Source: Sphingomonas sp.
Lineage (GTDB): Bacteria > Pseudomonadota > Alphaproteobacteria > Sphingomonadales > Sphingomonadaceae
Reading direction: 5' to 3'
DNA length: 64,000 nt
Assembly (NCBI RefSeq): GCF_004799495.1
Contig: NZ_SSMY01000002.1
Span: 372,001 to 436,000, forward strand
The notes beneath the pieces are model-generated. The model had not been told where the DNA came from, did no database searches, and worked only from the letters and a program-made list of their open reading frames with translations. Shown here piece after piece: positions 24,067 to 32,700 of this stretch. The translations under genes were made by a program, and so were the position numbers. Within the stretch, counting starts at the first letter, position 1. Each line of letters starts with the position of its first letter.

Positions 24067-25332
24067 CGCGCCCCGCCGCGTCATGACGTAGAGCGGGAGC
24101 GCGAGCGCCATCAGCGCGATGCTGAGCAATGCCGCCTCGGTTCCCGACCCGACGACCATCGCCAGCGCGAAGACGAGCGCGAGCAGCGCGAGCACCGGCC
24201 GTATGCGCGCCTTGATCGCGGCCGCCCCGGCAAAGGCGTAGATCCACAACCCCGATGCAGCGGTCAGCCGCAGCATGAAGTCCATCAGCGATGCGCCGCT
24301 GTGCCACGATCCCGCCAGCAGCAGGACGCACGTCAGCGCCGAACCGAGCATCAGCGGTAGCACGGCGATGTCCTTGCTGTTGGTCCGCCCGAACCACCCC
24401 GGCAATTGCCCGGCGCGCGCCAGCCCGAGCGGTATCTCGCTCTGCAACAACACCCATACATTGAGGCAACCGACGGTCGAGATCACCGCGAACGCGGCGA
24501 CGAAATCGCCCGCCCAGCGGCCCCAATGCTGTTCGATGAACAAAGCGACCGGCGCGTTCGACGCGCTGAGCTGCGCCGCCGGGACGGTGAAGGTGATTGC
24601 GGTGCAGACGATCAGATACAATACGCACGACAGCGCAATCCCCGTCATCGTCGCGCGCGCGACATTGCGCTCGGGATCGCGGATGCGTTCCGCCGCGATG
24701 CTCGCCGATTCGAACCCGATGATCGCGACCATCGCCAGCGCGGTCGCCGACAGGAGCGGCGAAAACGTGACGGGGACATGCGTTGCCGCGGTCGCCGTGG
24801 CGTGCCCGCCCGCGATCATGAGACACGCGATCAGCACGACCGCGAAGAGCGGCAACAGCTTGAGCGCGGTCGTCACCACCTGAAAGCGCCCCGAGCTTTT
24901 GAGCCCGGTCAGGTTGAGCACGGTCAGCGCGACCATCAGCAGCGTCGCGGTCATCGCCTGGCGGAACGGCGTCGCCGCCAGCGCCGGCACGATCTGCCCG
25001 GCGTAGCGCGCCGAGGTCAGCGCAATGTAGGCGTTGGAACACCAATAGCTGACCCACGCGCCCCAGCCGACCAATACCCCGGCGATGGGCCCCAGATCCT
25101 GCCCGATCACCGCGACCAGCCCCGGCGACTGCGGCCGCGACGCGGTCAGCGCCGACAGCACCGCACCGATGATCAGCGCGCCTACACCACCCGCGACCCA
25201 CGCCAGCGCGCCGTTCCAGCCATAAGCCGCGAACGATCCCGGCACGACATAGATGCCCGCGCCGATCACCCCGCCGATGACGAACGCCACCGCCGTCCAG
25301 AATCCGAACGGCCGTTTTTCGACTGCGTCCAT
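24043..25332 (-). CDS. APC-superfamily amino acid permease
   Basis: A 429-residue inner-membrane transporter with about 12 TM segments. The TM1 unwound substrate motif GGVIGAGIYVVPG (20-32) and TM6 IIGFESASIAAERIRDPERN are typical of APC transporters and resemble the AdiC/PotE/CadB group. Substrate is not determined by these motifs. It lies next to an aldehyde dehydrogenase/TPP enzyme pair, across one gene, which could fit amino-acid catabolism. The 3' end overlaps the convergent flavoprotein gene by 24 bases. Confidence 0.87.
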   Translation of the reverse strand: MDAVEKRPFGFWTAVAFVIGGVIGAGIYVVPGSFAAYGWNGALAWVAGGVGALIIGAVLSALTASRPQSPGLVAVIGQDLGPIAGVLVGWGAWVSYWCSNAYIALTSARYAGQIVPALAATPFRQAMTATLLMVALTVLNLTGLKSSGRFQVVTTALKLLPLFAVVLIACLMIAGGHATATAATHVPVTFSPLLSATALAMVAIIGFESASIAAERIRDPERNVARATMTGIALSCVLYLIVCTAITFTVPAAQLSASNAPVALFIEQHWGRWAGDFVAAFAVISTVGCLNVWVLLQSEIPLGLARAGQLPGWFGRTNSKDIAVLPLMLGSALTCVLLLAGSWHSGASLMDFMLRLTAASGLWIYAFAGAAAIKARIRPVLALLALVFALAMVVGSGTEAALLSIALMALALPLYVMTRRGALAEQPAE

Positions 25333-25410
25333 TCCCGCTCTCCCCTACCCGCCACGCATCACAGCACGTTCCACTGTCGCGCGCCAGCGCGGCGCGCTAC
25401 ATCGCTATGC

Positions 25411-26478
25411 ATGGCCGTTTTCTCCTCCGACACGCGCGCGTCGCTGGCGCGCTTTGCGCTCATCGCGGTGCTCGCCGCGCTCGGGCTGTGGATCGTGTTC
25501 AGCTTCCTGCCCGCGCTGATCTGGGCGGTGGTGATCGCGGTCGCGATCGATCCGCTGGTCAATTGGGCGGAGCAGCGCTTCCCGAAGGCGCGGCCGAGCG
25601 TCATCGCGCTCGTCTTCACGCTGGCGTTCGCGCTCCTGATCCTCGCGCCGATCGGCTTCGGCGTGGCGCAGGGGGCGAGCGAGGCGCACGACATCGCCGC
25701 CTGGATTCATGCCGCGCGCGGGCACGGCGTGCCGCCGCCCGCGTGGATCGCCGACTTGCCGTTCGGCAACAGCGAATTGATCGGCTGGTGGAACGCCAAC
25801 CTCGCCGATCCCGTCGCCGCCGACCATTTGTTCAAGCAGGCCGGGGGTGCCGCGACGATGACGCGCACGCAACTGATCGGGATCGGGCTGCTCCACCGCT
25901 CGGTCATCTTCGGGTTCACGCTGCTGACGCTGTTCTTCCTGATCCGCGACCGCGATTCGATCGTCGCGCAGTTCAGGACGGTCAGCGCGAAGGTGCTGGG
26001 CCCGGCGGGCGAGCGGATCGGGCAGCAGGCGTTGCTCTCGGTGCGCGGAACGATCGACGGACTGGTGCTGGTCGGAATCGGCGAGGGCGTGGTGATGGCG
26101 GTGGTCTATGCAGTGCTGGGCGAGCCGCACCCGATCCTGCTCGGCGTCGCGACCGCGATTGCCGCGATGATCCCGTTCGCCGCCGCGGCGATGTTCGCGA
26201 TCGCCGCCTTGCTGCTGCTCACGACCGGCTCGGTCGGCGCGGCGATCGCCGTGGTCGCGATCGGGCTCGGCGTGGTGTTCGTCGCCGACCATTTCATCCG
26301 TCCCTTCCTGATCGGCGGCGCGACTCGGCTGCCGTTCCTGTGGGTGCTGATCGGCATCTTGGGTGGGGTCGAGACGCTCGGACTGCTCGGGCTGTTCGTC
26401 GGGCCCGCGACGATGGCGGTGCTCGTGATGCTGTGGCGCGAGCTGATCGAGGGGAAACCCGAAGCCCCGGTGGCTTGA
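25411..26478 (+). CDS. AI-2E family transporter
   Basis: A 355-residue membrane protein of the AI-2E/PerM family with about 8 TM segments: two N-terminal TMs (LARFALIAVLAALGLWIVFS onward), a soluble region around 95-165, and C-terminal TMs ending LLGLFVGPATMAVLVMLWRE. Despite the name, members export diverse compounds or exchange ions. The ATG at 25411 is the first that lies outside the divergent permease gene; the much longer open frame upstream is antisense to that gene. Confidence 0.87.
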   Translation: MAVFSSDTRASLARFALIAVLAALGLWIVFSFLPALIWAVVIAVAIDPLVNWAEQRFPKARPSVIALVFTLAFALLILAPIGFGVAQGASEAHDIAAWIHAARGHGVPPPAWIADLPFGNSELIGWWNANLADPVAADHLFKQAGGAATMTRTQLIGIGLLHRSVIFGFTLLTLFFLIRDRDSIVAQFRTVSAKVLGPAGERIGQQALLSVRGTIDGLVLVGIGEGVVMAVVYAVLGEPHPILLGVATAIAAMIPFAAAAMFAIAALLLLTTGSVGAAIAVVAIGLGVVFVADHFIRPFLIGGATRLPFLWVLIGILGGVETLGLLGLFVGPATMAVLVMLWRELIEGKPEAPVA

Positions 26479-26510
26479 ACGCGCGGCGGGGAAGTCTAGA
26501 GGCAAGCGGC

Positions 26511-27944
26511 ATGACCGATTATCCCACGACGCTCGGCCTCTATATCGGCGGCGAATGGCTGTCGGGCGAAGGCCGCGACACGCACCGCCTGCTCAACCCC
26601 GCGACCGGTGCCGGGCAGGCCGACCTTCCGCTCGCGACGACCGCCGATCTCGATCGCGCGCTCGTGGCGGCTGAGCGTGGGTTTAACGAATGGCGCAAGA
26701 CCACGCCCGAGGCGCGCGCGGCGATCCTGACCAAAGCCGCGGTGCTGATCCGCGAGCGCGCCGACCACATCGCGCGCGTCGCGACGCTGGAGCAGGGCAA
26801 GCCGCTCGCCGAAGCGAAGGGCGAGGTGCTCGCGAGCGCGGGCCTGATCGACTTCCACGCCGCCGAGGGGCAGCGCGTCTACGGCCGCGTGCTGATGCGG
26901 CCGCCGGGCCAGCGGTCGATGGTGCTGCACCAGCCGGTCGGTCCGGTCGCTGCGTTCTGCGCGTGGAATTTCCCGGCGCTCAACGTCGTGCGCAAGATCG
27001 CGCCCGCGATCGCCGCGGGCTGCTCGATCATCCTCAAGCCGAGCGAGGAAACCCCCGGCTCAGCGGTCGAAGTGATGCACTGTTTCCAGGATGCCGGGCT
27101 TCCCGGCAACGTCGCGCAGATCGTGTTCGGCGCGCCCGATCTGGTGTCGCGCCACCTGCTCGCCTCGCCCGTCACGAAGAAGTTGAGCTTCACCGGCTCG
27201 GTCCCGGTCGGCAAGCACCTGATGAAGCTCGCCGCCGACAGCGTGATGCGGATGACGATGGAATTGGGCGGGCACTCGCCGGTGCTGGTGTTCGACGATT
27301 GCGACCTGGAAAAGACGCTCGACACGCTCGTCGCGCACAAGTTCCGCAACGCGGGCCAGGTCTGCGTGTCGCCGACGCGGTTCCACGTGCAGGAAGCCAT
27401 CTACGACAAGTTCGCCACCGGGTTCGCCGAGCGGACCAAGCGGCTGACGGTGGGCAGCGGCCTCGACGCGGCGAGCAACATGGGCCCGATGGCCAACCAG
27501 CGCCGGCCCGAGGCGATCGCCGCGATGGTCGAGGATGCCCGCAGCATCGGTGCGCGCGTGCTGGCGGGTGGCGGTAATGAGGTGGACAACGGATTCTTCT
27601 ACCAGCCGACCGTCCTCGCCGACGTGCCGCTCGAGGCCAAGGCGATGAACGACGAGCCGTTCGGCCCGGTCGCGCTGCTGCGCCCGTTCGCCAGCGTCGA
27701 TGACGCGATCGAGCAGGCCAATCGCCTGCCCTACGGCCTCGCGGCCTACTGCTTCACCGAGAATGGACGGCGTCAGAATGTGCTCAGCGAGGCGATCGAA
27801 TCGGGAATGATCGCGATCAACCAGGTACGGCTGACCTGGCCCGACGCGCCGTTCGGCGGGGTCAAGGAATCGGGGTTCGGGTCGGAGGATGGGCCCGAGG
27901 GCGTCGCTGCGCACATGGTCACCAAGGCGGTGCACATCGCATGA
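26511..27944 (+). CDS. NAD(P)-dependent aldehyde dehydrogenase (succinate-semialdehyde type)
   Basis: A 477-residue aldehyde dehydrogenase. The catalytic motifs are ELGGHSP (general base Glu) and AGQVCVSPTRF (Cys nucleophile); the cofactor region is SFTGSVPVGK and the N-terminal signature is LYIGGEWLSGEG. It is closest by pattern to the SSADH/GabD group, which also includes aminobutyraldehyde and guanidinobutyraldehyde dehydrogenases. The stop overlaps the start of a thiamine-diphosphate decarboxylase/synthase-like gene by four bases (ATGA), so the pair probably forms a 2-oxoacid to aldehyde to acid route. Confidence 0.9.
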   Translation: MTDYPTTLGLYIGGEWLSGEGRDTHRLLNPATGAGQADLPLATTADLDRALVAAERGFNEWRKTTPEARAAILTKAAVLIRERADHIARVATLEQGKPLAEAKGEVLASAGLIDFHAAEGQRVYGRVLMRPPGQRSMVLHQPVGPVAAFCAWNFPALNVVRKIAPAIAAGCSIILKPSEETPGSAVEVMHCFQDAGLPGNVAQIVFGAPDLVSRHLLASPVTKKLSFTGSVPVGKHLMKLAADSVMRMTMELGGHSPVLVFDDCDLEKTLDTLVAHKFRNAGQVCVSPTRFHVQEAIYDKFATGFAERTKRLTVGSGLDAASNMGPMANQRRPEAIAAMVEDARSIGARVLAGGGNEVDNGFFYQPTVLADVPLEAKAMNDEPFGPVALLRPFASVDDAIEQANRLPYGLAAYCFTENGRRQNVLSEAIESGMIAINQVRLTWPDAPFGGVKESGFGSEDGPEGVAAHMVTKAVHIA

Positions 27945-29596
27945 CGATGAGGACCGCCGCGCGAATCCTGGTCGATCAGCTCGTCGCACAAGGCGTCGAT
28001 CGCGCGACGTGCGTGCCGGGCGAAAGCTATCTGCAAGTGCTCGACGCGCTGATCGGCAGCGGCATCGACCTGCTCACCTGCCGTGCCGAGGGCGGGGCGG
28101 CGATGATGGCGGAGGCGTATGGCAAGCTGACCGGGCGGCCCGGCATCTGCTTCGTCACGCGCGGTCCCGGCGCGACCAACGCATCGCCCGGCCTGCACAT
28201 CGCGATGCAGGATTCGACCCCGCTGATCCTGTTCGTCGGCCAGATCGAGCGCGGTATGCGCGACCGCGAAGCGTTTCAGGAACTCGATTACCGCGCGACG
28301 TTCGGTGCGCTGGCCAAATGGGTGGTCGAGATCGACGACGCCGCGCGAATCCCGGAGATCGTCGCACGGGCTTTCCGCATCGCGCTGCAGGGGCGCCCCG
28401 GCCCGGTAGTGATCGCGCTGCCCGAGGACATGCTGAGCGACGTGGCGGACGTCGCCGACGCGCCGCTGATCGAACCGGTCGAAACCGCGCCCGCCCCCGA
28501 CGATATCGACACGCTGCGAGAGTTGATCGCGGCGGCGACCGACCCGGTCGCGATCGTCGGCGGGTCGCGCTGGACACCCGAAGCGCGCGACGCGATGGTC
28601 GCGTTCGCGCACCGGCTCGGGCTGCCCGTCGCCGCGCAGTTCCGCCGCGCAGCCCTGTTCCCGGCGACCGACGATCACTTCATCGGCGACCTCGGCCTCG
28701 CGCCCAATCCGAAGCTGATCGATCGCGTGAAGGCGGCCGACCTCGTCCTGCTGATCGGCGGCCGGATGTCCGAAATCGCGTCGCAGTCGTACACGCTGCT
28801 CGACATCCCGGCGGGCGCGCAGAAGGTCGTCCATATTCATCCCGACCCGCTGGAGCTCGGGCGCGTCTATCAGCCGACGCTCGCGATCAACGCCACGCCC
28901 GGCGCGTTCCTAGCAGCGGCATCGCAGATCGCGCCGCGCGGTGGCGACGTCGCAGCGGCGCGCGCCGACTATCGCGCATGGTCCGACACCCCGCCCCCGG
29001 TTCCCGGTGATTTCCAGTACGGCGATGTCATGCTGTGGCTGCGCGAACGTCTCCCCGCCGACGCGGTGATCTGCAACGGCGCGGGCAATTTCGCGAGTTG
29101 GATCCACCGCTACTACCGCTTCCGCGATTTCGGCACGCAGCTCGCGCCGACCAGCGGATCGATGGGTTATGGCTTGCCCGCCGGGGTGATGGCCAAGCGC
29201 CAGCGGCCCGACAGCATCGTGCTGACGATCGCCGGGGACGGCGATTTCCTGATGAACGGCCAGGAATTCGCGACCGCGGTGCACCACGGCATCCCGCTAA
29301 TCGTCGCGATCATCGACAACGGTATCTACGGCACGATCCGCATGCACCAGGAGCGGCATTTCCCGGGGCGCGTGTCGGCAACCGAGCTGACCAACCCCGA
29401 CTTCGCCGCGCTCGCGCGCGCCTATGGCGGGCACGGCGAGACCGTCACGACCACCGCCGAATTCGCGCCCGCGTTCGAACGCGCGCTGGCGAGCGGCAAG
29501 CCGGCGATCCTGCACTGCCGACTCGACCCGCAGGCAATCACCCCGACCGCGACGCTCGACGGGATCAGGGCGGCGGCGGAGAAGAAGCCCGATTGA
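27941..29596 (+). CDS. Thiamine-diphosphate-dependent enzyme (acetolactate synthase-like)
   Basis: A 551-residue ThDP enzyme. The Pyr domain has the catalytic Glu in CRAEGGAAMMAEAYG, a central domain spans about 185-320, and the PP domain has the ThDP/Mg motif GDGDFLMN...NNG-like (GDGDFLMNGQEFATA, IIDNGIYGTI). It is of the IlvB-like group, which contains acetolactate synthase, 2-ketoarginine decarboxylase (AruI), sulfoacetaldehyde acetyltransferase and others. There is no ilvN regulatory subunit gene nearby, which argues against branched-chain synthesis. The four-base overlap with an SSADH-type dehydrogenase favours a 2-oxoacid decarboxylase role. This is inferred. Confidence 0.85.
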   Translation: MTMRTAARILVDQLVAQGVDRATCVPGESYLQVLDALIGSGIDLLTCRAEGGAAMMAEAYGKLTGRPGICFVTRGPGATNASPGLHIAMQDSTPLILFVGQIERGMRDREAFQELDYRATFGALAKWVVEIDDAARIPEIVARAFRIALQGRPGPVVIALPEDMLSDVADVADAPLIEPVETAPAPDDIDTLRELIAAATDPVAIVGGSRWTPEARDAMVAFAHRLGLPVAAQFRRAALFPATDDHFIGDLGLAPNPKLIDRVKAADLVLLIGGRMSEIASQSYTLLDIPAGAQKVVHIHPDPLELGRVYQPTLAINATPGAFLAAASQIAPRGGDVAAARADYRAWSDTPPPVPGDFQYGDVMLWLRERLPADAVICNGAGNFASWIHRYYRFRDFGTQLAPTSGSMGYGLPAGVMAKRQRPDSIVLTIAGDGDFLMNGQEFATAVHHGIPLIVAIIDNGIYGTIRMHQERHFPGRVSATELTNPDFAALARAYGGHGETVTTTAEFAPAFERALASGKPAILHCRLDPQAITPTATLDGIRAAAEKKPD

Positions 29597-29632
29597 CCCG
29601 AGCCGCGCGGTCGTGGCAGGGCGTCGCCGCGC

Positions 29633-29706
29633 GCGGGTGTAGCTCAATGGTAGAGCAGAAGCCTTCCAAGCTTACGACGAGGGTTCGATTCCCTTCACCC
29701 GCTCCA
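29633..29706 (+). tRNA. tRNA-Gly (TCC)
   Basis: A 74-base tRNA including encoded CCA. The acceptor stem is GCGGGTG/CACCCGC, the D-arm starts AGCTCAATGGTAGAGC, the anticodon loop CTTCCAA reads TCC, and the T-arm is AGGGTTCGATTCCCT. It lies 36 bases after the ThDP-enzyme stop. Confidence 0.97.
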
Positions 29707-29860
29707 ACTGCCGCAGCGATTTAGCGGCGCTAAATCGTGCTCGGCGGCAGTTCGGACGGCACCGCTTGCGGCGACCGACGGCGCGGCTTTGCCGCGCCGC
29801 CCCGATCCGCTAAAACCACACCGCGCGTACACGCCTGTGACCCTCGGGGGAGGCCTGGCC

Positions 29861-30610
29861 ATGTCGTTCGACACGCTGTTGCTGCTGTCATTCCCGACGA
29901 TGCTGCTCGCCGGCATGGCGATCGAGCTCGTCGTCCGCTCGCCGCGCGCGCAGCCAAGGATCCGCTATTGGCGGTTGATCGGCGTCGCCGGTTTCGCCGC
30001 GACGCTGATCGTCAACGTCGTATCGCCGCTCGTACTCCTGCCGCTCTTGCCACACGCCGGTCCCATCGACCTGTCGCGGTGGCAGCTATGGGGCGCCATC
30101 CCTACCGTCGTGCTGACGACGTTCTTCACCTATTGGTCGCACCGGTTGCAGCATCGTTTCGACCTGTTGTGGCGGCTCGGCCACCAGCTCCACCACGGCG
30201 TCGCGCGAGTCGACGCGGCATCCGCGTTCATCTTTCACCCGATCGACGTGTTCGTTCAGGTATTCTGGTCGCTGCTCGCCGCAATCCTGCTCGGCGTGAC
30301 GCCCGAAGCGGCGGGGATCGCCGGCGCGGCGGGGTTCCTGATCGCGCTGTACCAGCATCTCGACGTGCCCACGCCGGTGTGGAGCGGCTGGATCATCCAG
30401 CGGCCCGAAGCGCACATGCTGCACCACCAGCGCGACGTGCATGCGCGCAACTTCGGCGACATGCCGGTGTGGGATATGCTCTTCGGGACTTATGCCAACC
30501 CCAAGCGCGCCGATGTCGCGGTCGGGTTCGATCCCGGGCGCGGGCGCCGCGTGCTGGCGATGCTCGCCTGCGTCGACGTCAACCAGCGGACGGGGCGCGA
30601 ACGGCTATAG
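29861..30610 (+). CDS. Fatty acid hydroxylase / sterol desaturase family protein
   Basis: A 249-residue integral membrane di-iron enzyme with the eight-histidine pattern of the family: HRLQH and HQLHH around residues 95-110, and HMLHHQRD near 186. Four to five TM segments are present. Members hydroxylate lipids, sterols or carotenoids. The ATG at 29861 follows GGGGGAGG; an in-frame extension to 29789 has no hydrophobic or conserved content. It is monocistronic between tRNA-Gly and a convergent lipoprotein gene. Confidence 0.88.
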   Translation: MSFDTLLLLSFPTMLLAGMAIELVVRSPRAQPRIRYWRLIGVAGFAATLIVNVVSPLVLLPLLPHAGPIDLSRWQLWGAIPTVVLTTFFTYWSHRLQHRFDLLWRLGHQLHHGVARVDAASAFIFHPIDVFVQVFWSLLAAILLGVTPEAAGIAGAAGFLIALYQHLDVPTPVWSGWIIQRPEAHMLHHQRDVHARNFGDMPVWDMLFGTYANPKRADVAVGFDPGRGRRVLAMLACVDVNQRTGRERL

Positions 30611-30620
30611 CGCCCCCCGG

Positions 30621-30998
30621 TCACTTCGTCCCGACCGGCAGGATCTTCGTGCCCTTGGGCATGCGCTTTCTGGCTTGCGGCACCCCGCTGACGGTGAAGA
30701 TTCCGCCGGGCTGCAGCGTGATGACATACTCGCCCAGATCGTCGCACGTCGCGACCCACACCGGCTTGCCGTCGTTGCGCGGCTTGCTCTCGATCTTGTC
30801 GATCTCGCCGCATTCATAGTCGGCGTCGTAGATCGCCTTGTAGAACACGGTCTTGCGCTGCGCATCGGTGAGCGCGGCGATCTTCGCTTCCATCGGCGCG
30901 AGGGCGGCGGGGGTCGCCGTGTTGTCGCCCGGCGCCGAACCGCCGCCGCAAGCGGCAAGCAGAAGCCCCAGTGTCGCCATCGCTAATCCGGTCTTCAT
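30621..30998 (-). CDS. Small lipoprotein, unknown function
   Basis: A 125-residue lipoprotein. The signal ends in the lipobox LAAC (Cys17), followed by GGGS spacing typical of outer-membrane sorting. The mature part has an amphipathic helix (MEAKIAALTDAQRKTVFYKA), two cysteines (YECGEID, VATCDDL) likely to be bridged, and a basic C-terminal end. No named domain recognised. GGAGA lies 5-9 bases before the ATG. Confidence 0.8.
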   Translation of the reverse strand: MKTGLAMATLGLLLAACGGGSAPGDNTATPAALAPMEAKIAALTDAQRKTVFYKAIYDADYECGEIDKIESKPRNDGKPVWVATCDDLGEYVITLQPGGIFTVSGVPQARKRMPKGTKILPVGTK

Positions 30999-31064
30999 CG
31001 CGTCTCTCCTTCTACCGGCCCAACGTGTGACTCGCCGTCGCGTGCCCAGCCCGGCCTCGATCGC

Positions 31065-31823
31065 TCAAATCCCGTCGGCAACCACTGCGCGGCCCTCCGC
31101 CTCCAGCCGCGCGGCCAGATCGGCGATGGTCGCCGCGACCAGCGCTTCGTCCGGGCTGCGCACGACGAAGTTCGCCCCCACGCGCCCCTCGCGGAAGAAC
31201 GGGTAGCTGCCGATAGCGACACCCGCATGCGCCCTCTCGGTCTCGCGCAACACGTCCGCGACCTCGCTTTCCGGCACCCAGCAGCCGATCGTGCGGCTGA
31301 TCACCGGCTGCCCGCCCTCGAGCGTCCCGGTCAGCGCGTCGAGCATCCCCGCGGTGATGTGCGGCACGCCCGCCATGATGAAGATGTTGCCGATCTTGAT
31401 CCCCGGCGCGCCCGACATGCGGTTGGGGATCAGATCGGCGCCCTCGGGCACGCGCGCCATGCGGAGCCGCGCTTCGGTGAGCTCGCTCCCCTGCCGCGCG
31501 TAATAGCGTTCAAGCACCGTCACCGCGTCCGGGTGATGAACCACGCCGACGCCGAGCGCCGCAGCGATCGCATCGACCGTGATGTCGTCGTGCGTCGGCC
31601 CGATCCCGCCGGTGGTAAAGAGGTAATCTTGGCGCGCCCGGAGCGCGTTGACCGCCTCGACGATCGCGCCCTCGACATCGGGCACCACGCGCACCTCGGC
31701 CAGCCGGATGCCCTGCACGTTGAGCCACGCGGCAACCTGCGCGACGTTCTTGTCCTGCGTGCGCCCCGACAGGATCTCGTCGCCGATCACGACCAACGCG
31801 GCTGTCCAGATACGCTCGCTCAT
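31065..31823 (-). CDS. Competence/damage-inducible protein A (CinA N-terminal, molybdopterin-binding fold)
   Basis: A 252-residue protein with the MoaB/MogA-like fold. It begins SERIWTAALVVIGDEILSGR, contains the binding loop FTTGGIGPTHDDIT (69-82) and IMAGVPH (about 149-155). This is the N-terminal half of CinA (ADP-ribose pyrophosphatase/COG1058) without the C-terminal PncC deamidase domain. The ATG at 31823 is chosen; the much longer open frame (to 32624) is antisense to map. Divergent from map with 51 bases between starts. Confidence 0.88.
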   Translation of the reverse strand: MSERIWTAALVVIGDEILSGRTQDKNVAQVAAWLNVQGIRLAEVRVVPDVEGAIVEAVNALRARQDYLFTTGGIGPTHDDITVDAIAAALGVGVVHHPDAVTVLERYYARQGSELTEARLRMARVPEGADLIPNRMSGAPGIKIGNIFIMAGVPHITAGMLDALTGTLEGGQPVISRTIGCWVPESEVADVLRETERAHAGVAIGSYPFFREGRVGANFVVRSPDEALVAATIADLAARLEAEGRAVVADGI

Positions 31824-31874
31824 GGCGGCAAGCCTAGCCTCGCAAAACGGTGCCGTCATCGCTATATCGCCGCG

Positions 31875-32699
31875 ATGACCGAATACGTAACCGTCACCAG
31901 CGACCAGCATCTCGAACGGACCGGCGCGATCAAGCTTTACGGCCGCGACGCGTTCGCGGGCATGCACAAGGCCGGGCAGCTCGCCGCCGCGACGCTCGAC
32001 ATGCTCGTCCCACACGTCGTCCCCGGCGCGAGCACCGGCGAGCTCGACACGATGATCCGCAACTTCATGGTCGCGGGCGGCGCGGTGCCGGCGACGCTCG
32101 GCTATCGCGGCTACACGCATTCGAGCTGCATCTCGGTCAATCACGTCGTGTGCCACGGCATCCCCGGCGAGCGCACGCTGAAGGACGGCGACATCGTCAA
32201 TATCGATGTGACCCCGTTGCTCGACGGCTGGCACGGCGACACCAGCCGGATGTTCCTGGTCGGCGACGTGGGCGTGAAGGCGCGGCGGCTGGTCGACGTG
32301 ACCTACGAATGCCTGATGCTCGGGATCGAGCAGGCCAGGCCCGGCAACACAATGGGCGACGTCGCACATGCGATCCAGCGGCATGCCGAAGCACACCGGT
32401 ACGGCGTGGTGCGCGATTTCTGCGGGCACGGCGTCGGGCGGCTGTTCCACGATGCGCCGGAGGTGGTGCATGTCGGTCGCCCCGGAACCGGGCCGGAACT
32501 CAAGCCCGGGATGATCTTCACGATCGAGCCGATGATCAATATCGGCAAGCCCGACGTGAAGTTGCTCGACGACGGCTGGACCGCCGTGACGCGCGACCGA
32601 TCCTTGTCGGCGCAGTTCGAGCATTCGATCGGCATCACCGAGGACGGGTGTGAGATTTTCACGGGATCGCCGGCTGGGTTCGACCGACCGCCTTACTGA
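31875..32699 (+). CDS. map: Type I methionine aminopeptidase
   Basis: Removes N-terminal Met from nascent proteins. 274 residues. The binuclear metal ligands appear in order: NIDVTPLLDGWHGD (two Asp), FCGHGVGRLFH (His), FTIEPMINIG (Glu) and SAQFEHSIGIT (Glu). The substrate-pocket HGIPG (96-100) is present. An N-terminal extension of about 20 residues precedes the core. ATG at 31875. It converges with the S41 peptidase gene, one base after its stop. Confidence 0.96.
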   Translation: MTEYVTVTSDQHLERTGAIKLYGRDAFAGMHKAGQLAAATLDMLVPHVVPGASTGELDTMIRNFMVAGGAVPATLGYRGYTHSSCISVNHVVCHGIPGERTLKDGDIVNIDVTPLLDGWHGDTSRMFLVGDVGVKARRLVDVTYECLMLGIEQARPGNTMGDVAHAIQRHAEAHRYGVVRDFCGHGVGRLFHDAPEVVHVGRPGTGPELKPGMIFTIEPMINIGKPDVKLLDDGWTAVTRDRSLSAQFEHSIGITEDGCEIFTGSPAGFDRPPY

Positions 32700-32700
32700 C

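Noticed and set aside
27941..29596. Biosynthetic acetolactate synthase ilvB
   Set aside because: No ilvN or ilvC nearby and it is fused by overlap to an aldehyde dehydrogenase, which points to another substrate.
31065..32624. 519-residue minus-strand reading of the CinA gene
   Set aside because: The extra 267 residues are antisense to map; a proper ATG exists at 31823.
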